Assembly: GCA_011053245.1 (NCBI GenBank)
Contig: DRGS01000107.1
Location: forward strand, 1 to 11,768
DNA: 11,768 nt
Source: Phycisphaerales bacterium
Lineage (GTDB): Bacteria > Planctomycetota > Phycisphaerae > Sedimentisphaerales > Anaerohalosphaeraceae
Direction: 5' to 3'
Of this stretch, positions 6,303 to 11,768 are shown in pieces (the stretch's first letter is position 1; the number at the start of each line of letters is the position of its first letter). Both the position numbers and the translations under genes were made by a program. Below the pieces are notes generated by a model, which was not told where the DNA came from, made no database searches, and worked only from the letters and a program-made list of their open reading frames with translations.

Positions 6303-8090
6303 TTATTTTTCTACGGTTATTTTTATAGTTTTTGTGGTTGTCACAATTGATTCGATGTTTTTACTTTTCTCGATCCAGTGCTGATGAGGCTTGGTTGCGA
6401 GAGTTCTGGCAGGGTCGCCGAGTAAGAGCGCCTTTGTCGCGGGAATGAATGGCAATTCTTTTTCTTTTACGATTATACCGTCGTCCGGGAGTTCCAGCGT
6501 TATGTACAATCTGTCACGGCGAACCTTAACGATGTTTTTTATGGCAGTTATGAGAGTCGGGACATCATATTGCAGATACTTTTGGGTCGCATTTTTTCTG
6601 AGGAATTTGTCATATCCATAACTGCCAAAGACACTAATTTCATATTCACCGTCAGCTAAGTCCCTTGGGATCGTAAGTTTGAAAGTGTGCTGAGTTTTCG
6701 GTTTCATGTATGGTTGCAGAATAACTTTTACATCAACGGTCTGGCCCGGCTCTACGTTTGAATCGGAAAGTATTACATTGGATATCTTTGTCATGAGGTT
6801 GTCGGGTGTGATCTCTATATTGAAGTCAAGCCGGGTTACATCGACTTTTTGATATGGGTTGTTCATCAACAGGCTGATTATTCCGGCGGCATCGCCTGCA
6901 AGATCGCTGAGCCCCTGACCTGACGATATGTTTTCAAAGACGATGGAACCGAACTGTCTTGTTTCAATATTCGCGTTGTATTTTACGGTGTGCTCGGGCG
7001 GAAGGTTTCCGTAGATCGCCGCGGCTCCCATTATCGTGGCCATGGACATCTGCGGCGTATAGAATCGGTTGACGGCCAATTCGCAATTGAAAGTGTGTTT
7101 TTGCGGGTCGTCGAATCTGTCAACGTCGATCCGGATAGGTATCATTGGAGCATTTTGTCCTATTTCGCCGTATATCCCGGATCCGAGGTCGGATCGTATC
7201 GCGCCGACTATTTTTCCCGCGGATGCAAGTTTAAATGAAAATGATACGGTGGAAACGACAGTGTGTATCTTGCCAGTTGCCATTGGCAGATCGATCTGGC
7301 CATAACCCAGGAACGGGTGTCCGAATCCGTAAACCTTATTGCCATCGACCTCGGTTACTGTTCCTGTTACGGCCATGGATATATCGCCGGTTACGAGTGG
7401 GATAACCAGAGTTGACCCCGGGGCTAATTGGATGTCGTCCATTGACTGTGAAGATGTTGCAGCGCCGGCGACCGGGACGAGTCCGATCTTTTCAAATGAT
7501 GGTTTGAGGGTTTGGCATACGTGTTCCGGCAGTGAAGTGACGGTCAGGAGAGTATTTTCGGATGCGAGATTTGCCGGCGTAGTATCGAGCAGCGTTCGGA
7601 CCTCATTGAGATCGAGCGGTTTTGTGAAATCCAGCGCCAGTACGGGTGCAGGCTGTTTCGCTTTGTCGAGCCGGGAGGCGGGGGTGTTTGATATTTCGAG
7701 CATGTCCTCTATTGGTGTGACCATGTAGAGCGGATCCTTTGAGAATGACCATCCGGATGACAATGCTCCGGCCATTTTGCCGTCGATGTAAACCGGTGAT
7801 CCGCTGCATCCCCGAATCGGGCCTGCGTGGATGAATTTCGGGTCCGTGCCTACGACGAGTATTCTGTCGCGGCCTGGAATGGCGTTTTTGACAATGCTGA
7901 GTATTTTGAGGTCGAATTTTTCGATCGTTGTGCCCTGCATGACGGTAAGGCAATATGCGTCCATGGATGGGTCGATCTGGTCAATCGTAATGTACTTTTT
8001 GCTGTCAAGAGCAAAGCTGGATGATGTGCCCAGAATCACGATGAGGAGGAAAAGCCAGTGTATTTGTCTGCTTTTTATTGTTTTGGGCAT
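6303..8090 (-). CDS. Secreted SpoIVB-like (peptidase family S55) protein
   Basis: The 595-residue protein starts with a signal peptide (hydrophobic 11-27, likely cleaved near SSSFA). Residues 44-130 match the Asp/Ser half of SpoIVB: EKFDLKIL, VVGTDPKFI (D83), GCSGSPVYIDGKMAGAL (S96) and LYMVTPIEDML. Residues 248-320 match the His half: DGNKVYGFGHPFLGYG (H258), then a region rich in GKI, VGAI and GSGIYGEIG. Family S55 is a serine protease family with a His/Asp/Ser triad, so D83, S96 and H258 are the candidate triad. The order is reversed relative to SpoIVB. There is no PDZ domain. Residues about 440-520 look like a beta-sandwich. Met before the catalytic Ser of SpoIVB is Cys95 here. It is the first gene of a likely operon with the propeller and fumarase alpha. 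Protease activity is not proven; many such proteins are annotated only by domain. The start has a weak AGAG upstream, but the signal peptide supports it. Confidence 0.85.
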   Translation of the reverse strand: MPKTIKSRQIHWLFLLIVILGTSSSFALDSKKYITIDQIDPSMDAYCLTVMQGTTIEKFDLKILSIVKNAIPGRDRILVVGTDPKFIHAGPIRGCSGSPVYIDGKMAGALSSGWSFSKDPLYMVTPIEDMLEISNTPASRLDKAKQPAPVLALDFTKPLDLNEVRTLLDTTPANLASENTLLTVTSLPEHVCQTLKPSFEKIGLVPVAGAATSSQSMDDIQLAPGSTLVIPLVTGDISMAVTGTVTEVDGNKVYGFGHPFLGYGQIDLPMATGKIHTVVSTVSFSFKLASAGKIVGAIRSDLGSGIYGEIGQNAPMIPIRIDVDRFDDPQKHTFNCELAVNRFYTPQMSMATIMGAAAIYGNLPPEHTVKYNANIETRQFGSIVFENISSGQGLSDLAGDAAGIISLLMNNPYQKVDVTRLDFNIEITPDNLMTKISNVILSDSNVEPGQTVDVKVILQPYMKPKTQHTFKLTIPRDLADGEYEISVFGSYGYDKFLRKNATQKYLQYDVPTLITAIKNIVKVRRDRLYITLELPDDGIIVKEKELPFIPATKALLLGDPARTLATKPHQHWIEKSKNIESIVTTTKTIKITVEK

Positions 8091-8416
8091 TGTTTTCTCT
8101 GGTTTAAATCCTGTTTTTAGCGTAATAGATCCTTCGTTTATTGTACGATATTTTTGTTTCAGGGCCGTTTATCCGCGAAATATTGAGAAAAAACGACTTT
8201 GACCACTAATAAAAGAAAGGTTTTGGCCGAATAATCTTGTACATTATTTAATTTATATTGTATATTGGTCAAAATATCAAATAACAAATAATACCAATGG
8301 TGTTTTTTAAGTGTTATCGGGAATCGAATTACGTAACGAGTTGTCAAATGGTTCTGTTATAAGTAGGCTTTGTTTGCCAGCGAGCAGGATCGGGAAATTA
8401 AGAATGAGGTAAAAAA
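8091..8416. promoter_or_regulatory. AT-rich divergent promoter region
   Basis: This 326-nt region separates the minus-strand S55 operon from the plus-strand TPR-rluD pair and holds no credible gene. Apart from the promoter entry below, it has two CAAATAA copies at 8278-8291, AT-rich runs that could act as an UP element, and a 6-bp inverted pair ATTGGT (8264-8269) / ACCAAT (8293-8298). For the plus strand, TTGTAC (8237) with TATATT (8261) at 18 nt, or TATAAG at 8358, are only weak candidates. Confidence 0.5.
8243..8272 (-). promoter_or_regulatory. Predicted promoter for the S55-propeller-fumarase operon
   Basis: On the minus strand TTGACC (8272-8267, 5 of 6 matches) and AATAAT (8248-8243, 5 of 6) are separated by 18 nt. 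Transcription would start near 8236, giving a leader of about 145 nt. AATAAT at 8230-8235 and ATTATT at 8243-8248 form a dyad across the -10 box and start site and may be an operator. AT-rich sequence lies just upstream of the -35 box. Confidence 0.4.
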
Positions 8417-9202
8417 ATGGACTCTGAACATCGTCATGAATTGAAAACTAATGAACTGGCCGACTGGATCGTGCATGCTCCGGAATATCTCCGCAAAAAT
8501 TATCTGCAAATCATAGGTGTTTTGCTGGTCATCGCAGGGATAGTGTCATGGCCGTCTTTGAACAGAAGACGTCAAGGCACGGATATCAAGCAGGCCGTTG
8601 AGACAACGGGACTGCTCGAAAAGGTTTCGCAGAGTAAGGCTCTTATCGTTCAAGGCACTCAGCCTGGTGCTCCGGCTCCGGAGTCGCTGATCGGTATCGC
8701 GAGTTCATTGGAAATTGCGGCCGGTGATGCCAAGACGGATCTTTCGGAAGCTCTTATCCTTATAAAGAGGGCGGAGGCATTGCGTGCCGATCTTCATTAT
8801 AAGGCAGATGAGATCGAGGAAGTGGTTCTGTTGGGTGAGATCGAAAGGGCAAGGGTTTCGTATGAGAAAGCGGCAAAGAAGGCCAAGGGTAATCCAAATC
8901 TTGAGGCTATGGCGACTTTCGGTTTGGGGCTTTGTGCTGAGGAGATAGGCGATTATACGAAGGCGTCCGGGATATATGAATCGATCGTGTCGAATGCCGG
9001 TTTTGAAGGGACGGTTTTCCCGGCAAAGGCTAAGGCAAGGATCGCAACGATGGCGGATAACCGTGAGACTTTTGTGTTTGTCAATGCACCTGCTCCTGTA
9101 AAGATCGAAATACCCGCCGCACCTATTGTCGTTGAGCCGGTTATGCCACAGCCAAAGGTCGAGGTTTTAATTCCTGCTGCGACAGAACCAGAGAAAGAGT
9201 AG
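8417..9202 (+). CDS. Single-pass membrane TPR-like protein of unknown role
   Basis: The 261-residue protein has one N-terminal membrane segment at about 29-47 (YLQIIGVLLVIAGIVSWPSL), preceded by RK and followed by RRR, so the charge rule does not settle topology. Residues 60-215 are predicted helical; 140-192 read as two TPR-like units (IERARVSYEKAAKKA, and LEAMATFGLGLCAEEIGDYTKASGIYESIV). The tail (224-261) is Pro/Ala/Val/Glu-rich, without structure. The layout resembles YfgM-type proteins, which sit next to SecYEG and have an N-terminal anchor with a TPR body, but similarity is general and I give no gene name. It is not a BamD-like lipoprotein, since there is no lipobox. GAGGT seven bases before the ATG supports this start. 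Its TAG touches the next frame, which encodes a pseudouridine synthase, so the two are likely co-translated. Confidence 0.8.
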   Translation: MDSEHRHELKTNELADWIVHAPEYLRKNYLQIIGVLLVIAGIVSWPSLNRRRQGTDIKQAVETTGLLEKVSQSKALIVQGTQPGAPAPESLIGIASSLEIAAGDAKTDLSEALILIKRAEALRADLHYKADEIEEVVLLGEIERARVSYEKAAKKAKGNPNLEAMATFGLGLCAEEIGDYTKASGIYESIVSNAGFEGTVFPAKAKARIATMADNRETFVFVNAPAPVKIEIPAAPIVVEPVMPQPKVEVLIPAATEPEKE

Positions 9203-9214
9203 TTGTCTTCTGCG

Positions 9215-10276
9215 ATGGGTGATCAACCACTAAGCGAGTCTGTTGATTCTTCCGGTCAGTCGGAAGATGCCAATTCTGATATTGAGATGATCTCACAGGA
9301 AGGCGATGAGTCTGTCGGTGAGCATCTTACGTTTCGTGTCGGGAACAATCTGAAATTTCGCCGGCTTGATAAGTATTTGGGGGGCAGGTTCAATCAGTTC
9401 AGCAGGAGCAGACTTCAGAAGCTTATTAAGGAGCAGGGGGTCAATGTAAACGGCAGGAGCGCAAAGCCGAGTCACAAACTCAATGCCGGTGACGAGATCG
9501 ATCTGATCTTGCCGCCGCGTGAGATCCGGGAGATCATACCTGAAGATATTCCAATCAATGTAATATTCGAAGATGACGAGATGATCGTTATAAATAAGCA
9601 AGCGAACCTTATCGTTCATCCGGCAAGGAGTCATACGCATGGTACGCTGGTGAATGGGCTTGTGTATTATTTTAAGGACCTATCGAGTGTTAACGGCGAT
9701 CTGCGTCCGGGGATAGTGCATCGGCTTGACAGGAATACGACGGGTGTGATGTGCGTTGCCAAGACGGATCATGCTCATTGGAAACTTTCGCGGCAGTTCT
9801 CGAACAGGACGGTCAGTAAGACTTATATCGCGATAGTGCATGGCGTGCCGGAACTTACGGCGGACTGCATCAATAAGCCGCTTGGGGTGCATCCGCGAAT
9901 GCGAGAAAAGTACGCCGTCAGGGCCGATGGCAAACCGTCTGTGAGTTATTATGAGGTGATTGAGGAGTTTGCCGGTTATTCGCTGGTGAGGCTGAAGCTT
10001 GAGACGGGCAGAACGCATCAGTTGCGAGTGCATATGCAGTACATAAAGCATTCTATTGTTGCCGATGATATGTACGGGGGCAAGGCGGTTTACGACTGGC
10101 AGATCGAGAACCGGGAGCCGGATGTCGCCGAGCCGCTTATGGGCAGGGTCGCGTTGCATGCGTGGCGGTTGGAGATAAAGCACCCGACGACGGATGAGCT
10201 GCTGAAATTCGAGGCTCCGATGCCGGAGGATATGCTGCGGTTGTTGGATAAACTCCGAGAATTTCGCAAGATTTAG
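9215..10276 (+). CDS. rluD: RluD-family 23S rRNA pseudouridine synthase
   Basis: RluD-type enzymes isomerise uridines in helix 69 of 23S rRNA (1911, 1915 and 1917 in E. coli) to pseudouridine. From the ATG at 9215 the protein has 353 residues. An acidic, Ser-rich extension of about 35 residues comes first, then an S4 RNA-binding domain (about 48-98: RRLDKYLGGRF, SRSRLQKLIKEQGVNVNG). The catalytic domain shows INKQANLIVHPA, GIVHRLDRNTTGVM with the catalytic Asp at about 172, KTYIAIVHG, KPLGVHP, LETGRTHQLRVHM and RVALHAWRLEI. A TTG at 9203 directly after the preceding stop would add four residues and cannot be excluded; neither start has a good Shine-Dalgarno. The exact target uridines are inferred from family; RluC/RluA-type specificity is possible but the S4 domain and motif spacing favour RluD. 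Confidence 0.92.
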   Translation: MGDQPLSESVDSSGQSEDANSDIEMISQEGDESVGEHLTFRVGNNLKFRRLDKYLGGRFNQFSRSRLQKLIKEQGVNVNGRSAKPSHKLNAGDEIDLILPPREIREIIPEDIPINVIFEDDEMIVINKQANLIVHPARSHTHGTLVNGLVYYFKDLSSVNGDLRPGIVHRLDRNTTGVMCVAKTDHAHWKLSRQFSNRTVSKTYIAIVHGVPELTADCINKPLGVHPRMREKYAVRADGKPSVSYYEVIEEFAGYSLVRLKLETGRTHQLRVHMQYIKHSIVADDMYGGKAVYDWQIENREPDVAEPLMGRVALHAWRLEIKHPTTDELLKFEAPMPEDMLRLLDKLREFRKI

Positions 10277-10302
10277 CACCCACAAGCTTTGCTTGAAGGT
10301 GC
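10276..10302. terminator. Hairpin between convergent genes
   Basis: GCACC (10276-10280) pairs with GGTGC (10298-10302), then a 2x2 internal loop, then CAAGC (10283-10287) with GCTTG (10291-10295) around TTT. It begins at the last base of the rluD stop codon and sits 20 nt before the end of the convergent HAD gene, where it could serve both directions. No T-tract follows on either side, so it may protect 3' ends rather than terminate alone. Confidence 0.4.
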
Positions 10303-10321
10303 CACACGGTATCATATATCT

Positions 10322-11155
10322 CTATGATCTGGCTGAGATGTATTTTACGACGCTGTCGTTTTGGTTTGTTCCTATGATCTTTGTTGCGTGTTTTTTGATC
10401 TCGTCCACTGCGTTTTCTACGGCGATGGAAGTTTTAGCGACTTTGAACATTTCGAGGTCGTTTGAACGATCGCCGAAAACTGTCACGTTCTCCATTTGAA
10501 ATCCCGCGTATTTGGCGAGGGTTTTTATTGCTATCGATTTGCAGGCTTTTTTGTCCTGGATGGTGATCCACCACCATGAGGGCGAGTAGAGGTTTTCGAA
10601 TAAATGGGTTTCGATCGTGTCGGCGAAATCGGCTTGGAGTTGATCGGAGAGAGGCTTTAATTTTTCATAGGTATTTACGATGGCGAATGATACGATCTTT
10701 TCGCTGAACTTTTCTTCGATATTCTTTGCGTGGTGGACGCTGTTGTCCTTGCATGACATACGATTGTCGTGGAACCATAGCATGCCGTCATTTGCCAGTC
10801 GCTGGTAGTAGACGCGGTCCTCTGTGCCGCTAAAGGTCGAGACGAATGGCCAGCAGTGGTGTTTGCGGGCAAGAGCGTATATCGCAGATGCCAGAGATTC
10901 GTCGATGTCGTTGATGAAGAGGTGCTCGCCGGTGGCGAAGTCGGAGATGTATGCGCCGTTTAGACCTATGACCGGCAGGCGAAACGGGATACCGTGTAAT
11001 ATCTGGCGGACGGATGCGAGAGAGCGTGCGCTTGCGACGGTGAAGTTTACGCCGTTTTCGATAAGGGCGGAAAGTGTTTTTCGTGCGTAAGGCGAGAGGC
11101 AAGCGTCATCTTGAAGGAGTGTGCCGTCGAGGTCGGAGATGTAGATTTTTTCCAT
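10322..11155 (-). CDS. HAD-superfamily Cof-type hydrolase (IIB phosphatase)
   Basis: Cof-type HAD phosphatases hydrolyse phosphate esters of small metabolites such as sugar phosphates, flavins or pyridoxal phosphate. All four HAD motifs are present (numbers from the ATG at 11155): YISDLDGTL near residue 8 with nucleophile D8 and acid D10, TVASARS with S41, Lys in DKKACK near 203, and FGDRSNDLEMF near 227-237 with the metal-binding Asp pair. The cap (about 80-190) is of the C2B type. The 277-residue length is normal. A TTG four codons upstream is an alternative start; no clear Shine-Dalgarno is seen for either. An SPSWWWI stretch before motif III departs from the usual 'hEI.p.gvsK' pattern. 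It follows the TrkA-like gene by 19 nt and is likely in its operon. The substrate cannot be predicted. Confidence 0.9.
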   Translation of the reverse strand: MEKIYISDLDGTLLQDDACLSPYARKTLSALIENGVNFTVASARSLASVRQILHGIPFRLPVIGLNGAYISDFATGEHLFINDIDESLASAIYALARKHHCWPFVSTFSGTEDRVYYQRLANDGMLWFHDNRMSCKDNSVHHAKNIEEKFSEKIVSFAIVNTYEKLKPLSDQLQADFADTIETHLFENLYSPSWWWITIQDKKACKSIAIKTLAKYAGFQMENVTVFGDRSNDLEMFKVAKTSIAVENAVDEIKKHATKIIGTNQNDSVVKYISARS

Positions 11156-11161
11156 GTCGAT

Positions 11162-11175
11162 ATTCAATTTTGAAT
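11162..11175. repeat. Small inverted repeat in the trkA-HAD junction
   Basis: ATTCAA (11162-11167) and TTGAAT (11170-11175) form a 6-bp inverted repeat with two bases between, ending at the stop codon of the TrkA-like gene. It is too AT-rich to be a stable RNA hairpin. Confidence 0.3.
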
Positions 11176-11768
11176 TATTCCCGCGGCAGTGTTGCCAGAT
11201 CTTTTTCGGAGCCAGCTACCATTAGCGTGTCGCCTTCGTAGATGATGGTGTCAGGCAGTGGGACGTTTACGATGTCTATTTTCTTTTCGCCTTCGGCGTG
11301 CTGACGTTTTACGGCTACGAGGTTGATGGAGTATTTCTGGCGGAGTTGGAGGTCCATGACGGTTTTCTCGTTGAAGCTGGCAGGGGCGAGTACGGATGCC
11401 ATGCTGTAGCCGGGTGCGAAGTCGATCTTTTCGCCGATGTGGGGGGCGATGAGTTTGTATGCCCACCGCTGGGCGGTTTCTATTTCGGGGTAGATTATTT
11501 CCGTTGCTCCGACGGCGGTGAAGACCTGGCCGGATGTGAGGTTCTGTGCGCGGGCGTAGATATTTTTTACTCCCATGGCCTTTAGGCTGACGACGGTCAT
11601 GATGGCCGATTCAAAGGTTCTGCCGCCCTGGCCCATTCCGACGATGGCTGCATCGACCTTATCGACGCCTTGCGACTTGAGGGCATCTTCGTCGGTGCTG
11701 TCGAGTCTGACGGCGAGGGTGACCTGGTCGCGTATCTCTTCGACAACGGTTCTGTCGCGGTCTATGGC
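11175..11768 (-). CDS. TrkA/KtrA-type K+ transport regulatory subunit (RCK), N-terminus beyond window
   Basis: RCK proteins form rings on the cytoplasmic face of Trk/Ktr K+ transporters or K+ channels and gate them in response to NAD(H) or ATP/ADP. The frame is open to the right edge, so the start is outside; 197 residues are visible. The fragment begins at AIDRDRTVVEEI, the acidic end of the second Rossmann strand, so about 35-40 residues including the GxGxxG loop are missing. DSTDEDALKSQGVDKVDAAIVGMG, ESAIMTVVSLKAMGVKNIYARAQN and GATEIIYPE are typical RCK_N blocks. The RCK_C domain follows from about residue 110 (VMDLQLRQKYSINLVAVKR, then VPLPDTIIYEGDTLMVAGSEKDL). The small single RCK plan fits KtrA more than the duplicated E. 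coli TrkA. A membrane partner is not in the window. Confidence 0.92.
   Translation of the reverse strand, partial: AIDRDRTVVEEIRDQVTLAVRLDSTDEDALKSQGVDKVDAAIVGMGQGGRTFESAIMTVVSLKAMGVKNIYARAQNLTSGQVFTAVGATEIIYPEIETAQRWAYKLIAPHIGEKIDFAPGYSMASVLAPASFNEKTVMDLQLRQKYSINLVAVKRQHAEGEKKIDIVNVPLPDTIIYEGDTLMVAGSEKDLATLPRE

Noticed and set aside
8159..8347. Possible 62-codon minus-strand gene in the divergent spacer
   Set aside because: It begins with TTG, has no Shine-Dalgarno, is AT-driven in composition and overlaps the predicted promoter.
9680..10315. Minus-strand frame of 211 codons opposite rluD
   Set aside because: It is antisense to rluD catalytic motifs and has no domain signature or ribosome binding site.

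Overview
The window is an ordinary-looking bacterial chromosomal segment of about 11.8 kb with about 47-50% GC by eye. It carries ten protein-coding genes, two of them cut by the window edges. I see no RNA gene, CRISPR array, transposase or phage gene. The gene content (a SpoIVB/S55-type secreted protein, a secreted beta-propeller, class I fumarase), the intergenic repeat mosaic of the 'ACCGCGGATTACGCAGATTAACACGG' type (positions 445-470) and the moderate GC fit a Planctomycetota bacterium, perhaps Phycisphaerae/Sedimentisphaerales. This placement is inference from memory and was not searched.

Left part, plus strand (1-2660): the 3' two thirds of riboflavin synthase (ribE), then a 200-nt spacer of short degenerate repeats, pdxA (vitamin B6 synthesis), a spacer holding a repeat fragment and a consensus TATAAT promoter, and rsmA/ksgA (16S rRNA dimethylation). 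The pdxA-ksgA adjacency is the same as in Enterobacteria.

Middle, minus strand (2684-8090, transcribed right to left from a promoter near 8240-8272): a secreted protein with SpoIVB-type (S55) sequence blocks, then 11 nt later a secreted seven-bladed beta-propeller with C-terminal beta-sandwich domains, then with no gap (TAAATG) the alpha subunit of an oxygen-sensitive class I fumarase/tartrate dehydratase. A stand-alone CBS-pair protein follows after about 100 nt. No fumarase beta subunit lies in the window. This cluster is the most interesting part. The S55-like protein carries its Asp/Ser half before its His half, the reverse of Bacillus SpoIVB, which suggests a circular permutation. The propeller has a low-complexity insert splitting blade 5.

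Right part: a 326-nt AT-rich divergent promoter region, then plus-strand genes for a single-pass membrane TPR-like protein and an RluD-family 23S rRNA pseudouridine synthase that abut each other. These end in a hairpin facing a convergent minus-strand pair: a Cof-type HAD phosphatase and a TrkA/KtrA-like K+ channel regulatory subunit that runs off the right edge.

Most of the window is housekeeping metabolism and RNA modification. The two secreted proteins are the candidates for a less-described function.
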